A stretch of DNA of 64,000 nucleotides from Bugulina stolonifera (taxonomy: Eukaryota > Bryozoa > Gymnolaemata > Cheilostomatida > Bugulidae): contig OW285188.1 in NCBI GenBank assembly GCA_935421135.1, positions 15,539,233 to 15,603,232 on the forward strand. Direction: 5' to 3'. Below are positions 35,796 through 49,700 of the stretch, piece by piece; position 1 is the first letter of the stretch; each line of letters starts with the position of its first letter. The notes under the pieces are model-generated. The model saw only the letters and a list, made by a program, of their open reading frames with translations. It ran no database searches and had not been told where the DNA came from. A program made the position numbers and the translations under genes.

Positions 35796-37754
35796 CTTAT
35801 GCTGAAAAACATATACGAACTAAGCTGTGATCTACAAATTTACAATTAAACAAATTGTCACAACTACCGATAGTACTACCCCATACCTTCACTTGGAGGT
35901 ATCAACCTCAATTTACAGTATGCAGCATGCAAGTTCGAGAGTGCAAAATTATATTATTATGTTTATACTTAGCAAAGCTTTACTGGAAAGCCGAAATAGA
36001 GAACTGATCACAACAAAAAATGAAATGATAATTTATATTCCCTTTATTCTGTAACTACTGCATACTAATCATGGTTGCAGTTAACACCAATTTCCTGTGA
36101 TGACATTGTTCTTTCACTTATATTATCTAGGTACTACTTACTTAGCATTCTGATTCTTACCATTACTAGTTTTTATATGCAGTTGGCTTATAAAGGGATG
36201 CTATATAAAAAATAATTATTATCATAAGATAATTAAAATTATAATCAATACCAATATCAATATGAATATCATAAATAAATATTAATAAGAAAAAATGTAA
36301 GACTAAACACAACATAATAATAATTATTTAATAATAATTATCATCTGCTGTGTTACTTTATTCATAGTGGAAGAAAATTTGAAACATAAAAAATATTATA
36401 ATCAATCATCAAAAAACACTAAACTTTGTTATAAAGGAAAAGCGTAGTGATTGCCATATACATGTAAATATAATGGAAATGGACTGTGGGCGAATTATAA
36501 TTACTTTGATTTTAATTTTTGACCTAAAAATATTGCCTTAGCTCTTCAATCTCTCAGATTGGGAAACTTTGGTTAATAACTTTTTTGCATACAAATACTT
36601 ATATTGTGCAGTTATGGTATGTTTTTGTGTGCGCGTTTAGTCGCTAAGGTCTACAGTTCAGATACAATGTCAAGGTTACCGTTTTCGTTTCCGGCTTTAA
36701 AAGTAATATTCTGATGGTTTTTATCTTTAAAATTTATATTACTTATTAATCAATTATTATATTTATTATTCTGCATAGGCATACAAAAGTTACTCAATAG
36801 AGCAGCTTTTTTACCTATGTTCATTCACCAAATATATATATTCGATGCTTACAAAGTCATTGATTGTCATTTTCAATTTAGATTTTGATTTTTTAGTTTT
36901 TGTTTTATCTTACTTATGTGATTATGTTATGTTTGTTCTGTTGGTGATGATCATGATCATGATGATAATGGTCTAATGCAATGTTGTAAATTTAATTCTT
37001 GTTTGTTGCTTTTCACGGCATTATTTCATAAGTATGTGATATCCATATTTTTTGCCTCTATTTGCTCTTGATCTTCTTGAAATGAAGCTCAAATCTAATG
37101 TTAATTAATGTATTTAATTTTTTTGATAGTAATTATAATAGTAAAACATCTTAAATGATCCTGACCTGAAGTGAATATATACTTACTTAATTTTGGCGTA
37201 ATTTAGTCTTTAACGATCGATGTAATATAATGATTGTACCAGGGTATAAGAAATCTTCTGAGTTGACATGTTGGCAGTTTGTTCTTTTAATGTATCCCAT
37301 ATCTCTGCTAGTTCACAATAGAAAACTGCAGTAGTATATCTAGCATGGTGTGCACATCAATTTAGGTCGTTTTCTAACAGAGAATCTGATAGTCACAGTT
37401 ACATTCTTGTGATCTTATAATGAACTCATCATGCATTGCACGTATAGTGTTCTGGTGCTCCTCTTTGAGTCCTTTTCTTTCACTCATATACATGTATGTA
37501 TATACAAGTACATCATGGACACGGATATATGTCTTATGTAAAATTATTCCACCTCCGTTTTTGCCCTGACAATTCATGATAGCGCATATTTCTCCATAGG
37601 AAGACATTACTAAAAGAGTTTTATTTATATTGTAAATTATTGTCAGATAGACATTAGAAGTTTAATCTGCAAGTTTCTTTCTTTGTTCTAAAAGTCAGAG
37701 ACATCAGGCGTATTTGGAAATCGTACTGGTTCATATGAGTTTGCATTTAATAAC
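35796..37754. other. LETMD1/hyccin divergent intergenic region, left part
   Basis: Mostly AT-rich, with runs of ATAATTATTATC-like sequence at 36.2-36.4 kb. A small CpG-bearing patch at about 36,630-36,700 (GCGCGTTTAG, then TTTCGTTTCCGGC) could mark a promoter or 5'-UTR exon of LETMD1, but this is only composition. A 77-codon minus-strand frame at 37374-37607 has no recognisable content. Confidence 0.3.
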
Positions 37755-38352
37755 CAGAGATGCCAGACTCGAGTTAAAGACTCTCACTCGAGTTAATTCA
37801 AGCAACATTTTATGGCTTATTATAAAGACTCGTAACTTGAATATACAGCTGTCAAAAACTTGTAACTTGAATTGTAATTAAATTATGGCTATGATCAAAG
37901 ACTCTTAACTTGCACATCATTATGTTGAAATATTCAATAACTCGAGTTTTTATTGGGCAGCTGTGAATTGTAATGACCACAGTTATAACCACCAACCACA
38001 ACCACAATTATAACACATTTTACACTAAAACTGTGACATTTTGCTTTGAAATTTGAACTTCTAACACCATTTCCTAACAAAATTTCACCATAAGCTAAAC
38101 AATAACTCAATAACTCTATAAAAAGACTCGAGTTAAACAAGAAAAGAATTGAATTGAAACTTGCTTGTAGTTAACTTGGATAACTTGACAAAAACTTGAG
38201 TTTCTGGGGACATGTAAATATTTAACTCGTAACTTGAAAGTTTTGATCTGTCACTGAAAGAATTGACTTGTAACTTGAAGAGTCACAACTAAGAATTGGC
38301 CATGAAAACTTGAGTTTCCAAAATAAAACTTGCACACATCTCTGTTAATAAC
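37747..38352. mobile_element. non-autonomous hAT-like element, 590 bp, 8-bp TSD
   Basis: The element spans 37755-38344. It starts CAGAGATG, ends CATCTCTG, and is flanked by the perfect 8-bp repeat TTAATAAC at 37747-37754 and 38345-38352. The interior is crowded with ACTCGAGTT and AACTTGA-type motifs in both orientations, typical of subterminal transposase-binding repeats in hAT elements. It has no coding capacity. It sits upstream of hyccin, ending about 230 bp before that start codon. Confidence 0.9.
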
Positions 38353-38580
38353 AAGGTGCAGAGTAAGCGTTCAGACTGGCTAATACTTGTTGTGAAGAGG
38401 AGTCCCCTTTTTTTATAATAAATATTTACCAGACATGCCTAGCTGAGCATGATAGCGAGCTGTGCAATACTGAATAAAATTAATTGATATTGTTGTTTAT
38501 CTAGCGTGCAGGTTTACATATTATTATTGGATGGTTTGTTTACTTCAGCAGTTAGTGTCCTTCCGTCATATAATGCTAGT

Positions 38581-41500
38581 ATGGCTGATGATGATTTAGC
38601 TGTTGTTAAAAAGTTGAAAGAATGGATCAAACTTACAAATGTGAGTTGTCACCATATCACATGGTTTCTCTTGTTATGATAATCTAGTCATGTGATCATA
38701 TTATTGTGTCATTTATTACTATTAATGGTTTGCTATGAAGGGTATTGCTTAGTCACTGATTATAACTTAAAGTTGTCCCCTCCCAATCTATTTATCTCGT
38801 AGGAGGGATAAACAAATTGAGAGAGGACAACTTCAAGTTATAATGAACAGCTTTTGAATGCTTATGATTGCACTGCAATGTCTATAGGAGATTCTCTCTC
38901 AGAACAACAACAACAGCCAGAGAGATGTGGGTGAAGCCGAACAGGAGGATTTGTCTTCTCTCTCTACTTCTATGTTTGAACTTTTTAGCACTGGATTATC
39001 TTCTCAGGTATGCTAGTTTTAGCTTTCTAAGCATCATGAAGTGAACTCGATTTTACTGCTAACACGCTGAAATGTCTTACATAAAGCAAAGTGTATGAAC
39101 ATGAACATGATGACTAGAAAGCATTATATACATGCAGATATGAGAAATGGGATGCATTAGCGCATGGGAGTTATCAGATCATTACTATATAGATAGATTA
39201 ATGATTATAGTCAATTTTATACAATACATAAGTGAGTCCCATGTTACATTATTAGGTGTGGTGTAAATGTATTTATTATATAAACATTAATTAATATGTC
39301 ATACCAGTTACGGCATGTATTTCACTTGAACTGGTCCAACAGTGTGAATAGTATCTAATGTTTCATGCTTGTATAAAGTTAACTCAATTACAGTGAAGTC
39401 CATGTTGTCACACATTAGTGTATGTGGTCTTACATGGGTACATTACACAGTCAACTGTCATATTCATTTGTCTAGTTGATGGGAGATGTCTGCCAGCAAC
39501 TCGTATCCTTGTTTAGAAGTAAGAAGAGGCATCTTCGTCTGTTAGTCCAGGAGTTCATACCTGTCTTAGTATGGAGTTATTTCAGCTCTGTTCAATCATC
39601 CAATGCAAAGGTAAATTATAACATACATTACATGTATATAATATTATATTTGATGGAAGTCTCTGGACTATGTTATTTATTTACTGGGATCCTAGTGATA
39701 AAGCAATAATTAAATTAGATCAGTAGACTGAGAGAAACCTAGTTTGTGCTTGAATGAGGAATTTATCCCAAGCACCTGGTGTCACTTTGCACTGAACATC
39801 TAAAACATATGGCTAAGATGCAGCTTGTATTCCAAAGCATCAGTTAAAGTTGGTACTGCAGAGTGTAGATACTATCATTTACTTCTCTGGATTATCCATG
39901 TTTTGATTTTCGTTATTCGTGATGATAGTTGTAATATTCAATACTGTACATGTATTATAATAATATAATGTTCCTCCCTACTTATTTACAAAATTTAATT
40001 TTGCAATAAATATTTTTTCACATTTTATGTGACAGTGATTTGGATTTTTTGAATATTGTAACTTGTACAGAGTGCCAATATTAGCCATATAATATAAAAT
40101 TCGATCTATTAGTTGATGCAGTCGCTAAGCATTGACTGTTGGATAAGATATGATGATGTTATAACTATGATAAAAATAGTAACTGTTTAGCCGGTGTTTG
40201 AACTTGCAATATAATGAAAGAATTACATGTTATAATCAAATAAAGATAGTCTATTTTCTCACAAGATTTGTGTTTCATGTTTTCATTTAAATAACTAGAT
40301 ACATTAGACTGTAGTCTCATTATAAGGGTGGTTAGAACATCGCAGTACTGAGTACATATTCCCAACTTCTAGGACATGCCTTATAATTTCCCTTCTCTTG
40401 GGAACAATGATCAATTTAGTTGTGTGCACTATGAGCTACTGTTCTTATTTACTTAGCCACATCCAGCCACTGAAATATTTTGCACTCTCTATATTAGTCA
40501 CACTCACTAAACCCTATTGTGCGCTAATTAATTCCATTTGTCAATTTACATGCTGCCTCTTAATCCACTAAAAAACTGTTTTACAATCTGCATATATGTA
40601 CTTGTTGCCAATCCAGGTTTGTTTAATGCAGAAAATACTTTTATAAATACAGTGTCTCAAATCATTGACGATACAGTGGTTTTGTTTATTCTATCAATGT
40701 TGAGATATCTTAAGATGTTAAGTCATACTAGGCAAAGTTTTATTTGAAAAGTTTGCACCCATCATTGACAGGTTTCTAATATTGTGAAATTTGAATTATG
40801 TTTCAATTTATATGACGAATATTACTGTAAAACTATCAGTCACTATCAGTCACTATCAGTCACTATTTTATTAGCAAGTATCTATTTACAAATAAGATCA
40901 TGGAAATAATTATGGTACATGTATCTTTAGCTTGTAGTCTACTCCCATTGAAATTATGGTATGTTTTAATCAAAATAACATTTTTACTGGATCCATGCAT
41001 TTTTTTCATCATCAAATGATATATATTGCGTCTTGTATATTGTATCTTTACTGGTGCCCTAAGAACAGAGGTGCTGTTGATTCATTAAGGTTATAGGTCA
41101 ATCAGCGAATGATATGTAAGCTATATTCTCTATAATAGTTAATCCACATGTGATATAGTATATTAGTCAGATAGTGTTTGAGTATGGTATAGAACAGTTC
41201 TAGCTACTCTACGTGTTGTGCTGTGTGCTTTAGGTAGGTAAACCATAGATACATAGATAGGATGGTTACATTCACCAGTAAATTTTGCTTTTATTGTGAC
41301 GGAATATTGGGCTATGTGATACTGCTCACCTATTTAATAGAATTACATGTAGGCATAAATAGAATATAATTACATACATGGACTTTCTACGATTGCTTAG
41401 ACATGTAGACTTATAATACAGGTATTTGTTCTTATAATATTTTGTACGTAGCCAGCATTTTGATAGTAAAATGAGTTTTGGATCAGCAAAGATTACTTGG

Positions 41501-44500
41501 GATTACTTATCAGTTAAAGTTGAATAAGAATGTAGTTTATACTAAAACATTTTTACTCTGTTGTTCTTTCATTTTCCAAAAATTTTTGTACCCAGTTTAC
41601 ATTATCTTTTACATTTAAATTATTTTTCATAATTCATTTTCACTGTTTATATCTAATATTAGTATTCAGTATTTCATTTCTTCAGTAGTAGCTGGTGATA
41701 AAGGCTATATTTTGATAGCCGAGTATTGAACTAGATATATTTTTAGTTTCAATCTGGAGAGTCATTTTGGTGGAAGAATTAACCTACAACTCAGTTATAA
41801 AACTCGTATCTTATTGGTACTTGAATTACTAGTACTTACTTTCCTGTATGTTTTAGTAGTGCACATATGTGCATGTACAGTCATACGTAAATGAGATTTC
41901 AATTGATATTGACATTGGGATTTCATCGCATTGACTGCACTATGTGTACCTGAAAATTGCAAAACTCATTTTATTCATTAAATAAGGGGATGATGGATAG
42001 ACTTGAGCCTCTTTCATTTGTTGGTTGGTTATTATTTTAACTTGGAGTCTAAACATGAAACACATGTATCAGTATTACATTTGAATGATTAACCCACAAA
42101 TCAGGTAAAATCACACCACATAGCTTACTGGGTTTCATTATAGGTGTTAGCACATGCTGTGTAGAATAACAGGGTGTGAGGGCAAACTGTGTCCTAATAA
42201 TCACTGCTTGTTTTACAAACTTATTTTATCCAATTAGAGGAGACTACAGTCACTTGAGGGTGTTATTTCTTGGTTATATCTACCTTTGATCTCTGTTTTT
42301 GCCTTCAAACTCCCTACATGATTGCATATGGTAATGATTAGTTGTTCTTGTAGGTGTTAGGTGGAATAGAAGCATGTCTTCTAACGTTATACAACTTAGT
42401 AAGTATTTACAGTTCATTGCAGTGATGCCTTGACTTTCGCTTGATTAATTGTTTTCTTTCAATGTTGCTTTATTGGTAGTCTTTGACCGTCTTACTACAT
42501 TGTAGATCTTGTTATTTTTGCGTATAGCTTTATTGCTTATTCTTTCTGATACATTGTTGAGAGATGTTTCAAAATTTTATTCAATGTTTAAGTTTCTTCT
42601 CTTTTGCTTACTATACTGCTTATTTCGCCTCTTGATCACTCCATACTAACAGTTTACACCTACCATGTACATGTATATCACACTCATAACGTAATCTTAG
42701 TATGATGTGCATGTACTAGCGTAGTATAACATTTAGACCGCATGACCCCATTTACTAACTTCTCTACCTTGAATAAACCTTGCCTTCTGCTGTCCCTGCT
42801 ATCTAACGCAAAGGAAAATGTTCAAAATAAAGTTATACAACTTTACTTACGTTAGAATTAATTTTAGGACTCTATAAAATGTAACTCATTTACAACGCAT
42901 GTTTTGTTTTATCCTCAACCCCTCTACCCTTATTATTAACAACATGTTTCTCAAAATTAAATTGACTCTAGCAGTTTGAATGTCACATAAATTACACTTC
43001 GGTTAACTGGATGCATTAATCAAGGGGACATAACTTATACTGGATGTGAGGAGTTGAGGATAAAAACAATAAAATGGAGTGACAAAGAGTTAGTATAGCA
43101 CTGCTGCTAGTGAAGTATACCATATCAGCAGTTGTTACACTGACTCTTTAGTGCTCTCTCATGCACACATACTTTAGAGCTCTCTCATGCACACATTCTT
43201 TCACTGTCTGCTATGCACCGTATGCAATACACCTTTTTATAAGGTCATGGTGAGGTGCTAAGCGTTGTTCTGTGGTGTTCATATATATGTATTTCTGTAA
43301 CTGATGTTCATATTTCTGTAACCACCACTGGTCTCCAGCTCTGCTTGTCTTTCTTTGTGTTCTCTAAAATGTGGAGAGAAGATAACTACAATAACACCCT
43401 TCTGCTATCCTACGCTCATGTGTTTGCTATGTGTTCGCATAACTTCAAACTGTAATGCATATATTTGTTGAATTTGTGTCCTCTGTTTTTATTTGAAGGA
43501 AAACCACACCATGCTAATGGTCAGTAATTGTATGCATGCATTTAATGACATGCATCGACTATCACTATTGTACTAAATTGTAAATTATTATTAATGCTGT
43601 AGAACCTACAGACAGAAAAAGGAACACAACACATAACTGTACCTTCTTTGGGGAAAAGCTCCGTGTATCATGAGGTAGGAGACCCAATAATACTCGATTC
43701 CTTGCTTGATGTTTATAATATTTTTTAGATTTCTGTCTACTAAAGTTCTTCACACACACATACATGTACATGTTATGTCCCATTTATTTCTTCTAATTTG
43801 TGACTTGCATTGTGTTTTAGTTTGGGAATATTGCTACCCAGTCATTGACAGAAAGCGCATTGACCAAATATGATTCCGGAGAGAGAAAACTTCCTATTGG
43901 TCCATTTCCTCAAGTAGAAAAATTAAATGCCAAGAATAGGTATGTTATTGACTTTAGTTGAATTCAGTACGATTCCATGTAATATTACTGATCATGTGAC
44001 TTATAATAGATCACTTTGTATGATAAATATAATGATATGATAATGATATATTATATTAATGTAATAAATATTGACTATAACACGTAAAACAGCCATACAT
44101 TGTAGGTAATCTTTTGTACAGTTTGGAGTTTTTGTAATGAATTTCCGGTTTAACTGTAGGTTACCAGTGTTGAGTCACCTCATAAGATGTTACACGAAGG
44201 ACATTGGCTTGTTGTCTGATAGATCACACCAATCCCTGTGTGCTCTCTCTGTAAAGTAAGTTCAAATTATCCCCTCTGACACTTTTATTTTATTTTTTCT
44301 ATTCAAGTTTTATCAACTAACTCAGTCCCTCTATCATATCATGGCAGCAGTACAGTAGCATATGTAGATATACAATGTACATGTGTAAATTATATCATTG
44401 ACGGCAGAAATTATACAGATAATTTCTTAGCCTAAGTTTTTACAGTCTTTCACTAGAATATTATTCTTAGAGCATGAACACAGGCTATCATCATACTCTA

Positions 44501-46276
44501 GGCATTTGTAGATACTGACTGTAGATTTGGAGCACAATATTTTTAGGGTCAGAAATCAGGCTAGTTCTGGTTTGATTTGTATGCAAGTAGTCTTATCCTA
44601 TGTTCTATGGTTACAGTGTGTAAAGTGTAGCTGCTAGCCTTACATTATATTTTCTAGAGTTTGTTGTACTGGATTCAAGACATATCTATCCCACAACCTC
44701 CTGCCTCACTCCTCACACCCAACTGAGAGCAACCTCATATCTAGACCAAGGATAATGGTTAGCCCAGAGTTCCTCTGTGAGATTTTACATGGAATATATT
44801 TTATTATGTAAGTCTACCAGCATCCACCTACCCTAACCACCAGCAGCATGGCATGAGGTCAACATGTTTATGCGTGTAGAGTGTATAGATTTGGATAAAT
44901 TCATGTCAGTGTTTTTATAACTAAATTTTTATGGTTTTCAGGTTCAACAGCCAGCCTGAGCGGGGCTTACAGGTTCTGGAGTGCATACACCAAAGAGCCA
45001 CTTATGAGCTGTACTCCAGTGTGCTTTTGGTAAGTGTACATGTTAGTGTAGTCATTGCTGTGAAGTTGGAAGGAACGTTAATAATTATGTAAATTAGTAT
45101 TGTGCATTATATATTCACTTCAACGGGTAGACCTAGAGATCGACTAGGGATAGACTTACATGCTAGTTCAGGATAATATCATTTCATAGGCGTGCTTTCA
45201 AACCATTTTTTCTCTCTCGATGGAGTCAATTTAGCTAATTAGGGGTTTTCTTGTTGACAGTGAAAATGCTACATTGTATATTCCATGCTTCCAAAGATGT
45301 ACATGTCAATGTAATCATCATTGTTTATTGTCCTTTTCTATTTGTAAACATGCATTTAAATTTCAGCTCACCAACGCAATAAGGAATTCATTAGAACATA
45401 ACCCAAGTGGACAGCCATATGACGGACCAATGGGATTGTCTATAGCCATTACTCCTGCCCATATACTAAGCAGTCTCAACCAAACAGCCATCACTAATGC
45501 TTCTTTCAAAACTCAGAAACTTCCAGGTAAAGTATTTCCACATTTGAATAACCAACACTATTATGTATATCCCCAGTTGTTTATCCTATGGTGTTTTAAT
45601 TAAATGTTATTAAATTATTTCCTAACTGAACTGCATATTCATGTTCTTTTGTTGCAGACGACATAACTCCTGAGAACGATGAGGAATCACAGAGTGACAC
45701 GGATACCGATGGAAAGGCTGCTTCATCGGGCGGTGATATACAGAACAAAATATTGAGTAGTATAAAACTGAGTACAAAACCTCTCAAGTCTGCGTTCAAA
45801 CGAGTGGAGAGATCAATAACACACAAGAAGACATCAGAGGTGAGCTATTAATATTTAATCAGTTTGTTGTGTACATACGCGCTAACCACACAGCAAACTT
45901 GACATTGTGACTTCATACCCATCTTTTTGGGTCTTCAAGCTGAATATGTGCATATTTACACTGTAAATTAGGTCAATGAATCAACATTTGGTTTGTTACA
46001 TTTCACATCTAGAGTAAAGATGGCCACTCAAGCCCAGCTAAATCTGACAAAGTAGATGGTACTGTGAGGTTTAACCCTAGTAATAGAGAAAGATTAGCTT
46101 CTGAAAGTTATGAGTTGGCAGCTGCTGGAATTCCTCTCACAGAAAAGTCAAGTAACTCTAGTGGTGAGAATGGGGTCTTAGATGTTGCAGATTCCTTCCA
46201 CACTGCCAACCACGGCGAGATAGAGATTGTAATCGAACCTCCTGAAGAAGAGACTCCAACTGTTACTAAACTTTGA
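38581..46276 (+). CDS. HYCC1: hyccin, subunit of the plasma-membrane PI4KA complex
   Basis: Exons 38581-38640, 38888-39007, 39476-39610, 42354-42398, 43603-43674, 43821-43939, 44160-44255, 44658-44807, 44942-45029, 45367-45526, 45658-45839 and 46013-46276 splice with consistent phases to 496 aa. A 21-bp in-frame candidate exon at 43499-43519 would make 503. Family landmarks: QEFIPVLVWSYFS, GGIEACLLTLYNL, ITVPSLGKSSVYHE, SLTESALTKY, then EILHGIYFIMFNSQPERGLQ and YELYSSVLLLTNAIRNSL, all in the order seen in FAM126A/B. The C-terminal 140 residues are Ser/Lys/Glu-rich and probably disordered. In animals hyccin binds TTC7 and, with EFR3, holds PI4KIIIalpha at the plasma membrane to make PI4P; human HYCC1 loss causes hypomyelination. 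The gene may be the single ancestor of the vertebrate A/B pair, so the symbol is approximate. It is convergent with METTL3. Confidence 0.92.
38759..38844. mobile_element. 86-bp hairpin MITE in hyccin intron 1
   Basis: The arms ATTATAACTT.AAGTTGTCC and GGACAACTT.AAGTTATAAT are inverted around a short AT-rich loop that has its own CTCCC/GGGAG-type pairing. It lies within the 247-bp first intron. A similar GGATAAC/GTTATCC hairpin occurs in a METTL3 intron (48710). Confidence 0.6.
40833..40866. repeat. short tandem repeat, 10-bp unit CTATCAGTCA x3
   Basis: Three perfect copies plus a partial fourth, in hyccin intron 3 (39611-42353). That 2.7-kb intron shows nothing else I can support. Confidence 0.85.
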
Positions 46277-46706
46277 TCTCTCAACTATGTGTCCAATCAA
46301 ATAACTATTACATAATGTTGTCATTGTCTCTTTAGACTTCAAATACGTATTAAATCTGACTAAATGTAGGGTTTTCTATATTCTTGTTTGTGGCTCAGTC
46401 TTTCAGTAACTAGTGAACGTATGGGCTTTATTTTATGGTTTCATTAAAATTGTTATATTTTTGCAATTAATTTATGTACAATGTATAATGTCAAACTACT
46501 ATAAATGTTATGTCAATCTGATATGCTCTGATATCCATGTACGGAGTAATATTTTGTTGTATAATTTTATTCACTTTCCAAGGATAATTTATTATATTTA
46601 CAAAAATATATAGGTAATCAAATGCAATATAGTACATGTATCTACAAAATTGTGATGTAATGTTAGTTCTATACAAAACAGGTTACACTACATTGTGTGA
46701 CCAGTT
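46277..46706. other. convergent 3' region between hyccin and METTL3
   Basis: The stop codons are about 430 bp apart. ATTAAA near 46350 could serve hyccin. TTTATT at 46566-46571 reads AATAAA on the minus strand and could serve METTL3. If both are used, the 3' UTRs stay just short of each other or overlap slightly. Confidence 0.4.
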
Positions 46707-49700
46707 TTACACACATTTGCCATCCGGGTATTTGTTCTTAAAACTACGTTTAACATCCTCTTCATGAAGTTGGACTCCATCTAACTGGTTACCCAGCGTC
46801 ATCCTAAAGAGTGATATTACTAGATTAGATAAAGCCTTGTTACATCATCAACTATTGTACATAATGTATCACTTGTGCATTACTTAGTTGTGCACAAAAT
46901 ATCCCACTGTCTGCAACTGTTTATCAAAATTACACTTTATATGCTACAAGCTAATAAATCCTACATGTAGAAGTTCACACAAGGTAACAATGATACACAT
47001 GTTAAAATTTTAAACATGCTTCATATCAGTTAGATAGTTCAGATGACAAAAATGCTGATTAAACCTAATTGATTATACAAGGGATACTGGGAACAGCCAG
47101 GCATAATCAATAGTATTGGGGTTACTAGGTTGGTGAATAGATATGAACCTACCAATTAGGCTGGACATTGTGGGGTCTACCAAACAGTTCTATCTTCCTT
47201 GTTCCAGGGGAGAGTCTCTCTATAAGTCCATATACTTCATCAGGCTTATGACTAGTTGCCCTTACCTATAAAAAGTTTAATATGTGTACGTACGCATATT
47301 ACATACATGTATGATTTACATGCATGTTATACCTGCTAGAGACTACGTGAAGTATTGTACTAACCTCGGCAACGATGACATCACAATCCAACCCCCTATT
47401 CATATTCTGTGGGTTACCTTTAACTCCAATCTGTAACATTTATGTATACTCTTATAATGTTATGCCATGTACCCTATTCACAAACCAAAATAATAACATT
47501 ATGATAAAACAGAAATGTTTAGAACTATATCCATGACAACATTGAGAGATATTGTGACCTCAGCAATACAAGATGAGAGTTAGCAGAATCTATAATAAAG
47601 ATTATTATAACTAACTGTTACATTGTACTATATACATCGGTGAAATTCCCAGCACAACATATTCCTGAATATTAGCAATGCAACAAAGAAAAGACAATTC
47701 CAACATAAGAATATGCCAAGTATAAACACACTTACTAAACAATGCTCTTTCCCGTGATTTATCCAGTGACCTGTTCTACCAGTTCGTATGAGTTTCTGTA
47801 ACTGGTTAGTTTTTACCCAAATCAGCTCATCACATCTCCGATACCTACATGGATATAAAACTGCGTTGTTTATGTGAACATAATATTATTGTGTGCATAT
47901 TTTCCCATAACTACATTATACTTATTGAACCAGTACTGATGCTACGAAATACAAGCATTCAATAGACCCATATAATATAGCATATAGTATGACTATATTT
48001 ACTAAAATGCTAGAGCGTGTTATGAGATTAATCCTTACAATATTAATCAAATAAATATACATGTATTATTACCTGATAGTTTACAATGTACTTACCCCCA
48101 CAACTCTAAACATTGTCTTCCAAGTTCCATAGCCCTAAAAAATTGCCAACATTGCAACATATCTATGCAAGTAAAGTTAGAATTATCTGCCTACTACAAA
48201 TAAACTTGAGCATATGGTGGAGAGTGCTACAGAATGGAAAGTCTGTGCTTGTTAGCAATACAAACGTAGCCCTAGCTTTAGTTCTGACAGACAACTGACA
48301 GAATTTGGGAGCTTAGGTTAGGGAGAGAATATGTTTTAATAATAATAATGATGATAATCCTAATACATGCACATGCCGATTATAACATGTTGTATTTGTA
48401 GTTAGTGTACCTGCCAGTCACCCATAGGAATATGTAGCCATCATCCTGTAGTGTAGGTATATTAAGTGACCTCATTTCATCATCTGACATGGTACCATAT
48501 GGTAGCTCCATATGAATGTCCCACGGTGGGTCAGCCATTATAACAGCAAACTTACCCAACACACTCATGTCAAAGTTCCTCATGTCACATTGCACCCACT
48601 ATACAAATATACACAATAGTCTATTAGAATATATCAGTCATAAGGCAATACTCTTAACCTTGTTCCTAAACCTCCATGGAGAAGTAATTCAATGTTCAAG
48701 TAGTTTCAGCTGATCATATTAAGAAGTTATCCACTCCCATTTATTACCCCCAGGTTGAGAGAGGATAACCCCTTAATATGATCAGTAGCTTATGAGCATG
48801 TGTAAATGTGTATTGTATATCTAGCAATGGTAACAGATGAAAGGATATACACTCACAACTGCATACATGGTACACATAGACAGGACAGGCAAATAAACAT
48901 ACAGACAGACTACCTGAGGGGGCATCATCTTAAAGTCAGACATTCCTTTACTGTCCAGTGATCTAACAGCAGCTGACATTGTGGCTCTTTTAATTCTATT
49001 GAGATCATCTTGGTCCACTTCATAATGAACATACTACAGTATAGATATTATATGCTGTACCACATTCATAATGAACATACTACAGTATAGATATTATATG
49101 CTGTACCGCAGTCATGTAGGGTGTACTTATATTAGAGATGAATGTATCTACTTGTTTAGTTATATGAAACACATTATGTGCCATGTGAGATGGTAACATA
49201 CACACCTTGCATGTATCCATATGGAAACAGGTATTGAGGAATGAACAGTCACCCAGTGTAGTATCAGTATGTTGGTGGATTAGCTTACGAAAGTGTACTT
49301 TATCACATGCCGAACCTTTCACAGCTTTACATTCACCACGAGTACCATACGAGCAGAACTCTTTCATCGTACCTGTACATCAGACAGATTGTACATAATA
49401 TTAATATACGTGTACATAATATATATGTACACGTAGATAGAGAGGGAGGCAACTCTATTAACATTCATGACAGATTCCATTAGCATCCTAAAGGGCTAAT
49501 GCAGTAGCCTGGTAGTCTGCAGTCTACTGTGTAGCTACTGTAAAAGTTGGCACGAGTTAAATGTTTACAGTAAAAGTTTATCTCACGCCCTAGTGGAAAC
49601 ATGTACTGCATAGGCCAAAACACCTCATGTATTGCATGCTACTCAGTGGCTATTGCTGACTGTAAACCAACCACTATAAATACAGAACTAGACCAGTGTA

